From NCBI RefSeq assembly GCF_000380165.1, contig NZ_KB904650.1, positions 1 through 64,000 on the forward strand: a stretch of DNA of 64,000 nucleotides, in the 5' to 3' direction. A program made the position numbers and the translations under genes. Below the pieces are notes generated by a model, which saw only the letters and a list, made by a program, of their open reading frames with translations, did not search any database and had not been told where the DNA came from. The DNA comes from Wenjunlia vitaminophila DSM 41686 (GTDB taxonomy: Bacteria > Actinomycetota > Actinomycetes > Streptomycetales > Streptomycetaceae). Shown piece by piece: positions 25,279 through 34,316 of the stretch (position 1 is the first letter of the stretch; every line of letters starts with the position of its first letter).

Positions 25279-26328
25279 ATGAAGACAGCCACCGCCCGTC
25301 CCCCCCGGGACGTCGCCGCCCCGACCGGGGCCGACCACCCACCGCCGCGGCGCACCGGCGCCTGGACCTGGCTCCGGCGGTCGTACCGCCGGTACTGGTA
25401 CGCCTGGGCGATGGTGCTGCCCGTGGTCGTCGTCCTCGGGGTGCTGGTGGGCTACCCGCTGGGCTGGGGCGTCTACCTGTCGTTCACCGACGCCAACGAG
25501 ATGAACGTCGCCAAGGACATCGGCGTCAACCACGTACCGGCCACCTACGACGTCATCGGCCTGGACAACTACTGGCACATCCTGTCCGGCGAGGAGGGCA
25601 ACTTCTACCCGCGGCTGTGGTGGACCGTGGTGTGGACCGTCTCCTGCGTCTTCTTCCACTACACCATCGGGCTCGGGCTCGCCCTGCTGCTCAACCGCAG
25701 GATGCGCTTCCGGGCGCTGTACCGGGTGCTGCTGATCCTGCCGTGGGCCGTCCCCGCGTTCGTCGCCGCGTTCTCCTGGCGACTGATGTTCAACAGCCAG
25801 TACGGGGTGTTCAACGCGATCCTGACCGACCTGGGCATGGACCCGGTGGACTGGCTCAACGGCCCCACCAGCCAGAAGGTAGCGGTGGTCATGGTCAACG
25901 TCTGGCTGGGCGTGCCCTTCATGATGGTGGCGCTGCTCGGCGGGTTGCAGTCCATCCCGAGTGAGCTGCACGAGGCCGCGGAGATGGACGGCGCGAGCGC
26001 CTGGCAGCGGTTCCGTCACGTCACCCTGCCCGGGCTGCGCCCGGTGAGCAGCACGGTGATCCTGCTCGGCACCATCTGGACGTTCAACATGTTCCCGATC
26101 ATCTTCCTGATGCTGGGTCAGGGGAACAGCGCGGACAGCGAGATCCTGGTGACCTACGCCTACCGGCTCGCGTTCGCCGGTGTCCGGGACTACGCCGGCG
26201 CCGCGACCTACGGCATCTGCATCCTGTCCATCCTGCTGGTCTTCTCGGTCTTCTACCGGAAGGCGATCAGCGACGAGTCCCCGGGGGGCCGCCCCAGGAC
26301 CACCAGGCGCCGGGAGGCCGTGCGATGA
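25279..26328 (+). CDS. malF: Maltose ABC transporter permease MalF
   Basis: A 349-residue inner-membrane permease with about six membrane helices; the first is WAMVLPVVVVLGVLVGYPLGWGVYLSF (about residues 45-71). The EAA loop that contacts the ATPase is visible as ELHEAAEMDGASAWQRFRHVTLPGLRP. A long periplasmic-side loop between helices 1 and 2 carries NEMNVAKDIGVNHVPATYDVIGLDNY. GAGAGG lies before ATG 25279. It overlaps malG by ATGA, indicating translational coupling and stoichiometric assembly. Confidence 0.94.
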   Translation: MKTATARPPRDVAAPTGADHPPPRRTGAWTWLRRSYRRYWYAWAMVLPVVVVLGVLVGYPLGWGVYLSFTDANEMNVAKDIGVNHVPATYDVIGLDNYWHILSGEEGNFYPRLWWTVVWTVSCVFFHYTIGLGLALLLNRRMRFRALYRVLLILPWAVPAFVAAFSWRLMFNSQYGVFNAILTDLGMDPVDWLNGPTSQKVAVVMVNVWLGVPFMMVALLGGLQSIPSELHEAAEMDGASAWQRFRHVTLPGLRPVSSTVILLGTIWTFNMFPIIFLMLGQGNSADSEILVTYAYRLAFAGVRDYAGAATYGICILSILLVFSVFYRKAISDESPGGRPRTTRRREAVR

Positions 26329-27227
26329 CCGCCACCGTGTCCACCCCCTCCGACCGGCGGAGCAGCGGCGCCGCCCCGGCCCCGGCACGGGTGCGCCGGC
26401 GCGGGCAGCGCAGCACCGCGGCGTCGGTCGCCCTGCACGCGACGCTGATCGGGGCCTGCCTGATCGCGGTCTTCCCGGTGCTGTTCATCTTCTTCATCTC
26501 GCTGAAGGACCGGAACGGCTGGCAGGACCCGACCGGGGTGTCCGGCGGCCTCGGCCTGGACAACTACCGGCACGTGCTGAGCGAGACGGAGTTCCCGCGC
26601 TGGTTCGCCAACTCGGTGATCGTCGCCTGCGGCACCATGGTGGTCGGCGTGTTCATCGCGGCCAGCGCCGGCTACGCCATCTCCCGCATGGCCTTCCCCG
26701 GGCGGCGTCCGCTCATGTGGACCTTCCTGGTCACCCAGATGTTCCCGGTCGCGGTGCTGATCGTGCCGCTCTACAACATCCTGGGCGACCTGGGGCAGCT
26801 CAACACGTACACCGGCCTCGTCATCAGCTACTGCTCGGTCTCGGTGCCGTTCTGCGCCTGGATGCTCAAGGGCTACTTCGACACCATCCCGGTGGACATC
26901 GACGAGGCCGGGCGGGTGGACGGGCTCACCCCGTTCGGCGTCTTCTACCGGCTGGTGCTGCCGCTGGCCCGGCCCGGTCTCGCGGTCACCGCCTTCTACA
27001 CCTTCCTCACCGCCTGGGGCGAGGTCGCCTTCGCCCGGGCGTTCATGAACAGCGAGGACATGGCGACGCTCTCCGCCGGCCTCGGCACGTTCGTCGGCCA
27101 GCACAAGCAGGAGTGGGGGCTGATGACCGCCGCCTCCATCATGATCACCGTTCCGGCCGGCCTGGTCTTCTTCTTCGCCCAGAAGCACCTGGTCTCCGGC
27201 CTGACCGCGGGTGGGACCAAGGGTTGA
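26325..27227 (+). CDS. malG: Maltose ABC transporter permease MalG
   Basis: A 300-residue permease with six predicted helices after an Arg-rich N-terminal tail. The EAA motif is DIDEAGRVDGLTPFGVFYRLVLPLARPGLAV. WFANSVIVACGTMVVGVFIAASAGYAISRM is the typical MalG helix pair, and LITGVLP-like ends are replaced by LVFFFAQKHLVSGLTAGGTKG, the usual permease C-terminus. It overlaps malF (ATGA at 26325-26328) and is followed 72 bases later by the alpha-glucosidase gene. Confidence 0.94.
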   Translation: MTATVSTPSDRRSSGAAPAPARVRRRGQRSTAASVALHATLIGACLIAVFPVLFIFFISLKDRNGWQDPTGVSGGLGLDNYRHVLSETEFPRWFANSVIVACGTMVVGVFIAASAGYAISRMAFPGRRPLMWTFLVTQMFPVAVLIVPLYNILGDLGQLNTYTGLVISYCSVSVPFCAWMLKGYFDTIPVDIDEAGRVDGLTPFGVFYRLVLPLARPGLAVTAFYTFLTAWGEVAFARAFMNSEDMATLSAGLGTFVGQHKQEWGLMTAASIMITVPAGLVFFFAQKHLVSGLTAGGTKG

Positions 27228-27298
27228 CCCCTCCCGCGTGCCCCCGGGTCGCCCTCCCGCGGCCCACCGCCCCCACGAACCCCAGCGAAGGAATCCCG

Positions 27299-28921
27299 AT
27301 GACCCAGGACCTCGCCCGTTCCGTCCGCGACGACCCCGCCGAGGACCCCGCCGAGGACCCCACCCGCTGGTGGCGCAGCGCCGTCATCTACCAGGTGTAC
27401 GTGCGGTCGTTCGCGGACTCCGACGGCGACGGCGTCGGCGACCTGCGCGGCGTCACCAGCCGACTCCCCTACCTGGCGGAGCTCGGCGTGGACGCGGTGT
27501 GGCTGACCCCGTTCTACGCCTCGCCGCAGGCCGACGGCGGGTACGACGTGGCGGACTACCGGGCGGTGGACCCGCTGTTCGGTGACCTGTCCGACGCCGA
27601 CGACCTGGTGCGGCAGGCCCACGCGCGGGGGCTGCGGGTGATCGTGGACGTGGTGCCCAACCACACCTCGGACCGGCACGCCTGGTTCGTGGAGGCGGTG
27701 GCGGCCGGCCCGGGCTCCCCGGCCCGGGAGCGCTACCACTTCCGTCCCGGCCGGGGAACGGGTGGCGAGCTGCCGCCCAACGACTGGGAGTCGGTGTTCG
27801 GCGGCCCGGCCTGGACCCGCCTCGACGACGGGGAGTGGTACCTGCACCTGTTCGACCCCCGGCAGCCGGACCTGAACTGGGAGAACCCGGAGGTGGCGGC
27901 GGAGTTCGAGTCGATCCTGCGGTTCTGGCTGGAGCTGGGGGTGGACGGCTTCCGGATCGACGTGGCGCACGGCATGGTCAAGGCGGCGGGGCTGCCGGAC
28001 ATCGGGCGCAGGGAGCAGGTCAAGCTGATCGGCGCGCAGACCCTGCCGTTCTTCGACCAGGACGGGGTGCACGAGATCCACCGTTCCTGGCGCCGGCTGC
28101 TGGACCGCTACCCGGGTGAGCGGATCGCGGTCGCCGAGGCGTGGGCGCCGAACCAGCAGCGGCTCGCCCGGTACGTCCGCCCCGACGAACTGCACCAGGC
28201 GTTCAACTTCCACTACCTGAACACCCCGTGGTCGGCGCCGGAACTGCGGGCGGTGATCGACGAGTCGGTGGCGGCGACCCGCGAGGTGGGCGCGCCCAGC
28301 ACCTGGGTGCTGTCCAACCACGACGTGCAGCGGCACGTCACCCGGTTCGGCGGGGGGAAGCGCGGGCTGCGGCGGGCACGGGCGGCGGCGCTGCTGATGT
28401 TGGCGCTGCCCGGCTCGGCGTACGTGTACCAGGGGGAGGAGCTGGGGCTGCCCGAGGTGCTCGACCTGCCGGACGAGGTGCGGCAGGACCCGTCGTTCTT
28501 CCGGGACAACGGGCAGGACGGGCTGCGGGACGGCTGTCGGGTGCCGCTGCCGTGGTCCGGCACCCAGCCACCGTTCGGTTTCGGTCCCGGCACCAGTTGG
28601 CTGCCGCAGCCGGCGGACTGGCGGGACCTGACGGCGGAGGCTCAGGGCGGCGACCCGCGGTCCACGCTGGAGCTGTACCGCTCGGCGCTGCGGCTGCGGC
28701 GGGAGCTGCCCGGCCTCGGTGACGGGGAGATGACCTGGCTGGACGCGCCGGAGGGGGTGCTGGCGTTCACCCGCCCGGGGTTCGTGCTGACCGCGAACAC
28801 CGGCGAGCGGGAGGTGGAACTGCCGGTGCCGGGGCGTCCGGTGCTCGGGACGGCGGCGGTGGAGTTCACCGGCGGGCGGGTACGGCTGCCCGGGGACTGC
28901 TGCGTGTGGTGGGTGGTCTGA
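27299..28921 (+). CDS. aglA: Intracellular alpha-glucosidase, GH13
   Basis: A 540-residue cytosolic oligo-alpha-glucosidase that would release glucose from imported maltooligosaccharides. No signal peptide is present. GH13 motifs in order: VIVDVVPNHTSD, GFRIDVAHG (nucleophile Asp), IAVAEAWAPN (acid/base Glu), VLSNHDVQRH (third Asp). The N-terminus WWRSAVIYQVYVRSFADSDGDGVGDLRGV is typical of the oligo-1,6-glucosidase/alpha-glucosidase subfamily. AAGGAAT precedes ATG 27299. Its place after malG matches the aglA position of actinomycete maltose operons. Confidence 0.93.
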   Translation: MTQDLARSVRDDPAEDPAEDPTRWWRSAVIYQVYVRSFADSDGDGVGDLRGVTSRLPYLAELGVDAVWLTPFYASPQADGGYDVADYRAVDPLFGDLSDADDLVRQAHARGLRVIVDVVPNHTSDRHAWFVEAVAAGPGSPARERYHFRPGRGTGGELPPNDWESVFGGPAWTRLDDGEWYLHLFDPRQPDLNWENPEVAAEFESILRFWLELGVDGFRIDVAHGMVKAAGLPDIGRREQVKLIGAQTLPFFDQDGVHEIHRSWRRLLDRYPGERIAVAEAWAPNQQRLARYVRPDELHQAFNFHYLNTPWSAPELRAVIDESVAATREVGAPSTWVLSNHDVQRHVTRFGGGKRGLRRARAAALLMLALPGSAYVYQGEELGLPEVLDLPDEVRQDPSFFRDNGQDGLRDGCRVPLPWSGTQPPFGFGPGTSWLPQPADWRDLTAEAQGGDPRSTLELYRSALRLRRELPGLGDGEMTWLDAPEGVLAFTRPGFVLTANTGEREVELPVPGRPVLGTAAVEFTGGRVRLPGDCCVWWVV

Positions 28922-29117
28922 GGTGCGCAGCGCACCGGCACGGAACCCGCCGGGTCCCGGCCCTGGTCCCGTGCCCCGGGTGCACGGACCGGTACCGCAC
29001 GGTGTGTCGGCGGCGCCGTTCTACCCTGTGGCGACCAGACCGTTTTTGCTGCCCTGCTCCGCAGGCGTCCGCTTCCTCCCCGCCCGCAGGCGGAGGCATC
29101 CACGCAAGGAGATTCCG

Positions 29118-30143
29118 ATGAACGCACGGCTCGCTGACATAGCGGCCCAGGCCGGGGTCAGCGAGGCCACGGTGTCCCGGGTGCTCAACGGCAAGCCGGG
29201 GGTCTCCTCCACCACCCGCCAGTCGGTGCTGACCGCACTGGACCTGCTGGGCTACGAACGGCCGGTGCGGCTGCGGCAGCGCAGTGCCGGGCTGGTGGGC
29301 CTGGTCACCCCGGAGCTGGAAAACCCGATCTTCCCCCTGTTCGCCCAGGTGATCGGTCAGGCGCTGACCCGCCAGGGGTACACCCCGGTGCTGTGCACGC
29401 AGTCCGCGGGCGGCTCCACCGAGGACGAGCTGACCGAGATGCTGGTGGACCGGGGGGTCGCGGGGATCATCTTCCTGTCCGGTCTGCACGCCGACACCAC
29501 CGCGGACACCGCGCGCTATGACCGGCTGATCGGACAGGGCGTGCCGTTCGTCCTGGTCAACGGGTTCAGCGAGCGGGTGGCGGCGCCGTTCGTCTCGCCG
29601 GACGACCGGGCGGCCGTCCGGCTGTCGGTGACCCACCTGGCCGCGCTGGGCCACCGGCGGATCGGTCTGGCCGTGGGGCCGAGGCGTTTCGTGCCGGTGT
29701 TGCGCAAGATCGAGGGTTTCCTCGACGCCGTGGACGACGTCCTGGGGATGCCCCGCGACGAGGCGGAGACGTTGATCCAGCATTCGCTGTTCACTCTTGA
29801 GGGTGGGCAGGCGGCGGCGTCGGCGTTGCTCGACGACGGGTGCACCGCGGTCGTGTGCGCCAGCGACCTGATGGCCCTGGGGGCGATCAGGGCGGCGCGG
29901 CAGCGGGGCCTGGCGGTGCCGCGGGACGTCTCGGTGGTGGGGTTCGACGACTCCCCGTTGATCGCCTTCACCGACCCTCCGCTCACCACCGTCCGGCAGC
30001 CCGTGACGGCCATGGGGCAGGCGGCCGTGCGGGTCCTGCTGGAAGAGGTGGCCGGGACCCCGGCCCCGCACGGCGAGTTCGTGTTCCTTCCCGAGTTGGT
30101 GGTCCGCGGCTCCACCGCGTCCGTGCGCGGCGAGGCACGGTAG
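29118..30143 (+). CDS. malR: LacI family maltose regulator MalR
   Basis: A 341-residue LacI-type repressor. The N-terminal helix-turn-helix and hinge read LADIAAQAGVSEATVSRVLNGKPGVSSTTR. The effector domain has LVGLVTPELENPIFPLFAQVIGQAL and the C-terminal VVGFDDSPLIAFTDPPLTTVRQPVTAMGQAAV. AAGGAGATT precedes ATG 29118. A TACCCT -10 candidate near 29022-29027 suggests its own promoter. In S. coelicolor malR lies beside malE; here it is at the far end, after aglA. It probably binds the CTTGCAAG-type sites between amylase and malE. Confidence 0.88.
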   Translation: MNARLADIAAQAGVSEATVSRVLNGKPGVSSTTRQSVLTALDLLGYERPVRLRQRSAGLVGLVTPELENPIFPLFAQVIGQALTRQGYTPVLCTQSAGGSTEDELTEMLVDRGVAGIIFLSGLHADTTADTARYDRLIGQGVPFVLVNGFSERVAAPFVSPDDRAAVRLSVTHLAALGHRRIGLAVGPRRFVPVLRKIEGFLDAVDDVLGMPRDEAETLIQHSLFTLEGGQAAASALLDDGCTAVVCASDLMALGAIRAARQRGLAVPRDVSVVGFDDSPLIAFTDPPLTTVRQPVTAMGQAAVRVLLEEVAGTPAPHGEFVFLPELVVRGSTASVRGEAR

Positions 30144-30266
30144 CAACGTTCCGGCCACTTCGCACGGTGGCCGAAACCCCATCGCTCGCAGGACGGAGAC
30201 GGGAGGCACGGGAACCACCCGAGGGATGATCGGCAGGTATGTCCGTCTCTGGCAGACTGGACCGCT

Positions 30267-31265
30267 ATGGGGGTACCTGCCGTGATTTCCCACAGCGGCC
30301 GGAAGGCCGCCGCCTCACTGAAGCGTACCGTCAGCCCGTCGCACCGAGCCGCCGGCCAACGCGGCGTGCGAAGGGCCTCCATGACGCCCCGCGGGGCCAT
30401 AACCGGCCTGCGACGGCGCGTCCGCTCCCCCAGCCGGCCCCGGCTCCGGCTGGAGATCGTGCTGATCCTGGTCTCGTACTGGCTCTACTCACTGGTGCGC
30501 AACGCCGTGCCCGAGCACCGCCGTGCCGCGATGCGACACGCGCGGGACGTCTGGGACCTGGAACAGACGTTGGGGCTCGCGGTCGAACGATCCGTCAATC
30601 ACACGGTGAACGACGTCACCTGGCTGGTCGTGGCCATGAACTACTACTACGCCACGCTGCACTTCGTGGTCACCATCTCCGTCCTGGTCTGGCTGTTCCG
30701 CGGCCACCCGGGCCGGTACGCCGCGGCGCGCATGGTGCTGCTGGTGACCACCGGCATCGCCCTGGTCGGCTACTACCTCTATCCGCTGGCCCCGCCGCGG
30801 TTAGCCGAGCACACCGACTTCGTGGACACGGTGCTGGCCCACCACACGTGGGGTTCGATGGCGTCGGGCGACCTGGCGAACGTGTCCAACCAGTACGCCG
30901 CCATGCCGTCGATGCACATCGGCTGGTCCACCTGGTGCGGGATCGCCCTGGTGGTGCTGGCGAGACGGCGCTGGGTGCGGGTGCTCGGCGCGGTCTACCC
31001 GGTCACCACCCTCGCGGTGATCGTCTCCACCGCCAACCACTTCTGGCTGGACGCGGTGGGCGGGGTGCTCTGCCTGTCCGTCGGGTCCGGGGTGGTCCGC
31101 CTGGTGTACGGCCGGTGGCCGCACGACCTGCCGCGGCGGGTGCCGCGGGAGCCGGTGGCCGGGGACGACCCGGGCGGTCCGGGGCCGCGCCCCAGGATTC
31201 CCGCGCCGACGGGTGAGCCCGACGCCCGGTCCTACGGTCCGGCGCCGTCCGGGGCCCAGTCGTAG
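30267..31265 (+). CDS. PAP2 superfamily membrane phosphatase
   Basis: A 332-residue integral membrane protein with about six helices. The lipid-phosphatase signatures are KX6RP-like weak, AAMPSMHIGWS (PSxH motif, about residue 212-222) and STANHFWLDAVGGV (last motif, SR/xxxHxxxD). It is of the PAP2_3 (AUR1/inositolphosphoryl transferase-like) branch. The substrate is unknown: isoprenyl or phospholipid phosphates are typical. The start is uncertain: ATG 30267 or ATG 30381. Its last 34 bases overlap the 3' end of glnE on the other strand. Confidence 0.82.
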   Translation: MGVPAVISHSGRKAAASLKRTVSPSHRAAGQRGVRRASMTPRGAITGLRRRVRSPSRPRLRLEIVLILVSYWLYSLVRNAVPEHRRAAMRHARDVWDLEQTLGLAVERSVNHTVNDVTWLVVAMNYYYATLHFVVTISVLVWLFRGHPGRYAAARMVLLVTTGIALVGYYLYPLAPPRLAEHTDFVDTVLAHHTWGSMASGDLANVSNQYAAMPSMHIGWSTWCGIALVVLARRRWVRVLGAVYPVTTLAVIVSTANHFWLDAVGGVLCLSVGSGVVRLVYGRWPHDLPRRVPREPVAGDDPGGPGPRPRIPAPTGEPDARSYGPAPSGAQS

Positions 31266-34255
31266 AAGAGGCGGTCCACCACGGCCCGGGCCCGCCGGGT
31301 GGTCCGCCGGTACTCGTCGAGGAGTTCGCCGAGGTGCCCCGGTTCGTAGTCGAGGTACCTGGCGACCCCGGCGAGCTCCCTGGCGTCCGCGGGGAAGGTG
31401 TCGCCGGGCCGGCCGCGCACCAGCATCACCGCGTTGCGGACCCGGGTGGCCAGCAGCCACGCCTCGTCAAGCACCGCCGCGTCCCGCTCGTCCACCAGCC
31501 CGGCGTCCCGGGCCGCGGCGAGCGCCTGCCGGGTGCCGGTGGTGCGCAGGGACGGGTGTTCCCTGGCGTGCTGGAGCTGCGTGAGCTGGACCGTCCACTC
31601 CACGTCGGACAGGCCGCCGCGGCCCAGCTTGGTGTGGGTGGTCGGATCTGCGCCGCGGGGCAGCCGCTCGTTCTCCATCCGGGCCTTGAGCCGGCGGATC
31701 TCCCGCACCTCGTCGTCGGACAGTCCTTCGGCGGGGTAACGCAGGGGGTCCACGAGGGCCACGAACCGGGCGCCGAGCTCCGGGTCCCCCGCGACGGGCG
31801 CGGCCCGCAGCAGCGCCTGCCGCTCCCAGGTCTTGGACCAGCGCCGGTAGTACGCGGCGTAGGAGGCCAGGGTGCGCACCAGCGCGCCCTGGCGGCCCTC
31901 CGGCCGCAGGTCGGCGTCGATCAGCAGCGGCGGGTCCGCGCTGGGCACCTGGAGCAGCCGGCGCATCTCGTTGGCCTGCCGCAGCGCCGCCCGGGTGGCC
32001 GCGTCGGGGTCCGCGCCGTCCACCGGCTCGTGGACGAACAGCACGTCGGCGTCGGACCCGTAGCTCAGTTCGCGTCCGCCGAACCGGCCCATGGCGATGA
32101 CCGCGAGGCGGGTCGGCAGCGTACCGCCGAACTCCTGCCGGACCGCGTTCCCCGCGGCCACCAGGGCGGTGGCGAGGGTCGCCGCGTTGATGTCCGTCAG
32201 CGCCCGGCCCACCGTCCCCGGGTCGTCCTCGAAGCGCCCGGTGACGTCGGCCGCCGCGGTGCGGAACAGCTCCCTGCGGCGCACCCCGCGGGCGAAGGCG
32301 ACCAGGCGTTCCGGGTCCTGGGTGCGGCCGGCGACCGCCCCGAGCTCCTGTTCGAGTGTTTCCCTCGACTGGGGGCGCAGTCCGTCCGGGGCGCCGAGCA
32401 GCGCCACCGCCTCGGGCGCGCGCAGCAGCAGGTCGGGGGCGAGCCGGCCGGAGGACAGCACCCGGGCCAGGTTCTCCGCTGCGGCTCCCTCGTCCCGCAG
32501 CAGCCGCAGGTACCAGGGGGTGCGCCCGAGCGCCTCGGAGACCCGGCGGAAGTTGAGCAGCCCCGCGTCCGGGTCCGCGGAGTCCGCGAACCAGCCGAGC
32601 AGCACCGGCAGCAGCGTCCGCTGGATCGCGGCGCTGCGGCTGACCCCCGACGCCAGGGCCTGGAGGTGGCGGAGGGCCGCCGCCGGGTCCTGGTAGCCCA
32701 ACGCCTCCAGGCGGGTCAGCGCCGCCCGCGGGCTCAGCCCGGTCTCCCCCGGGGCCAGCCTGGCCACCGCGTCGAGCAGCGGCCGGTAGAACAGCTTCTC
32801 GTGAAGCCGTCGCACCTCCACGGCGTACCTGCGCCACTCCCGTCGCAGCTCCTGGACGGGCTCGGTGCGCAGGCCCAGCGAGCGACCGAGCCGCCGCAGG
32901 TCGGCCTCGTCCTCGGGGACCAGGTGGGTGCGGCGCAGCCGGTGGAGCTGGATGCGGTGCTCCATCCGGCGCAGGAACCGGTACGCGGAGTCCAGCGCCG
33001 CGGCGTCCGCCCGGCCCACGTACCCGCCGTCGGACAGCTCCCGCAGCGCGGTCAGCGTGGTGGGGCTGCGCAGCGAGGCGTCGCCGCGGCCGTGCACCAA
33101 CTGGAGCATCTGCACCGCGAACTCGACGTCGCGCAGCCCGCCCGGGCCGAGCTTCAGCTCCCGTTCGACCTGGCCGGGCGGGATGTTCTGCACCACGCGG
33201 CGGCGCATCTGCCGCACGTCGGGCACGAAGTTCTCCCGCTCCGAGGCCTTCCACACCAGGGGGGCCACCGCGGCCATGAACGACTGGCCGAGCGCCTCGT
33301 CACCTGCCACCGGACGGGCCTTGAGGAGCGCCTGGAACTCCCAGGTCTTGGCCCAGCGCCGGTAGTAGGCGAGGTAGCTGGACAGGGTGCGCACCAGGGG
33401 GCCGTTCCTGCCCTCGGGGCGCAGGTTGGCGTCCACCGGCCAGATGGTGCCCTCGGGGGTGGTGTCGGAGCAGATCCGCATCATCGCCGAGGCCATCCGG
33501 GTGGCGGCCTGCATCGCCGCGGCCTCGCTCACGCCCTGGCGGGGCTCGGCCACGAAGACCACGTCCACGTCGGAGACGTAGTTCAGCTCCCGGCCGCCGC
33601 ACTTGCCCATGCCGATCACGGCGAGGGCGCAGGCGTGGGCGTCGTGCGGTTCGGTCTCCGCGGCGATGTCCAGGGCGACCCGCAGGGTGGCGGTGGCCAG
33701 GTCGGCGAGTTCGGCGGCGGTCTGGGTCACGGTGCTGGTGCCGCAGACGTCGCGCGCGGCGATCGCCAGCAGGCAGCCCCGGTAGGCGACGCGCAGCGCC
33801 CCGGGCCGTTCGGCGAGGGTGAGGGCCCGGTGCCACACCCGGTCACGGAGCATCCGTTCGAACTCGGTCTCCCCCGGGTGAATGTCGGCGACCTCGTAGG
33901 TCAGCAGGGTCCGCCAGTCCTCCGGGTGCCGGGCCAGGTGGTCGCCGAGCGCGGCGGACGCGCCGAGCACCCCCAGCAGCCGGTCGCGCAGCGGCTTGGC
34001 GGTGACCAGGGTGTCGAGCAGCGGCTGCCGGTCCGCCGGGGCCAGCGCCTCGACCAGGCGGACCAGGCCGGTCAGCGCCAGGTCCGGGTCGGCGGTGGCG
34101 CTGAGCGCGGCCAGCAGCACCGGGTCCGAGTGCACCGGGCCCAGCTCTGGTGTGTCCAGCAGGCGGGCCGCCGCCTGCGGGTCGGTGAACCCGTAGCGCA
34201 GCAGCCGCGAATGGGGGCTGCTCCTGCGGCCCTGGGGTGCGCGGTGGCCTTCCAC
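31232..34255 (-). CDS. glnE: Bifunctional glutamine synthetase adenylyltransferase/deadenylylase GlnE
   Basis: A 1007-residue two-headed nucleotidyltransferase that attaches AMP to, and removes it from, glutamine synthetase Tyr397. Each half carries the GG-x-D/E-x-D signature: GMGKCGGRELNYVSDVDVVFV in the N-terminal (deadenylylase) half and AMGRFGGRELSYGSDADVLFV in the C-terminal (adenylylase) half, each followed by an RPEGR segment. GTG 34255 follows GGGAGGG. It lies 61 bases downstream of glnA2 on the same strand. Its target Tyr is visible in the glnA1 product at 9021-10430. Confidence 0.95.
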   Translation of the reverse strand: MEGHRAPQGRRSSPHSRLLRYGFTDPQAAARLLDTPELGPVHSDPVLLAALSATADPDLALTGLVRLVEALAPADRQPLLDTLVTAKPLRDRLLGVLGASAALGDHLARHPEDWRTLLTYEVADIHPGETEFERMLRDRVWHRALTLAERPGALRVAYRGCLLAIAARDVCGTSTVTQTAAELADLATATLRVALDIAAETEPHDAHACALAVIGMGKCGGRELNYVSDVDVVFVAEPRQGVSEAAAMQAATRMASAMMRICSDTTPEGTIWPVDANLRPEGRNGPLVRTLSSYLAYYRRWAKTWEFQALLKARPVAGDEALGQSFMAAVAPLVWKASERENFVPDVRQMRRRVVQNIPPGQVERELKLGPGGLRDVEFAVQMLQLVHGRGDASLRSPTTLTALRELSDGGYVGRADAAALDSAYRFLRRMEHRIQLHRLRRTHLVPEDEADLRRLGRSLGLRTEPVQELRREWRRYAVEVRRLHEKLFYRPLLDAVARLAPGETGLSPRAALTRLEALGYQDPAAALRHLQALASGVSRSAAIQRTLLPVLLGWFADSADPDAGLLNFRRVSEALGRTPWYLRLLRDEGAAAENLARVLSSGRLAPDLLLRAPEAVALLGAPDGLRPQSRETLEQELGAVAGRTQDPERLVAFARGVRRRELFRTAAADVTGRFEDDPGTVGRALTDINAATLATALVAAGNAVRQEFGGTLPTRLAVIAMGRFGGRELSYGSDADVLFVHEPVDGADPDAATRAALRQANEMRRLLQVPSADPPLLIDADLRPEGRQGALVRTLASYAAYYRRWSKTWERQALLRAAPVAGDPELGARFVALVDPLRYPAEGLSDDEVREIRRLKARMENERLPRGADPTTHTKLGRGGLSDVEWTVQLTQLQHAREHPSLRTTGTRQALAAARDAGLVDERDAAVLDEAWLLATRVRNAVMLVRGRPGDTFPADARELAGVARYLDYEPGHLGELLDEYRRTTRRARAVVDRLFYDWAPDGAGP

Positions 34256-34316
34256 GTCCCTCCCGTTCGTTGGTTCCTCCCCCGAGTCAGCGGCCCCGTG
34301 GGCCCGTCGCCGGGCC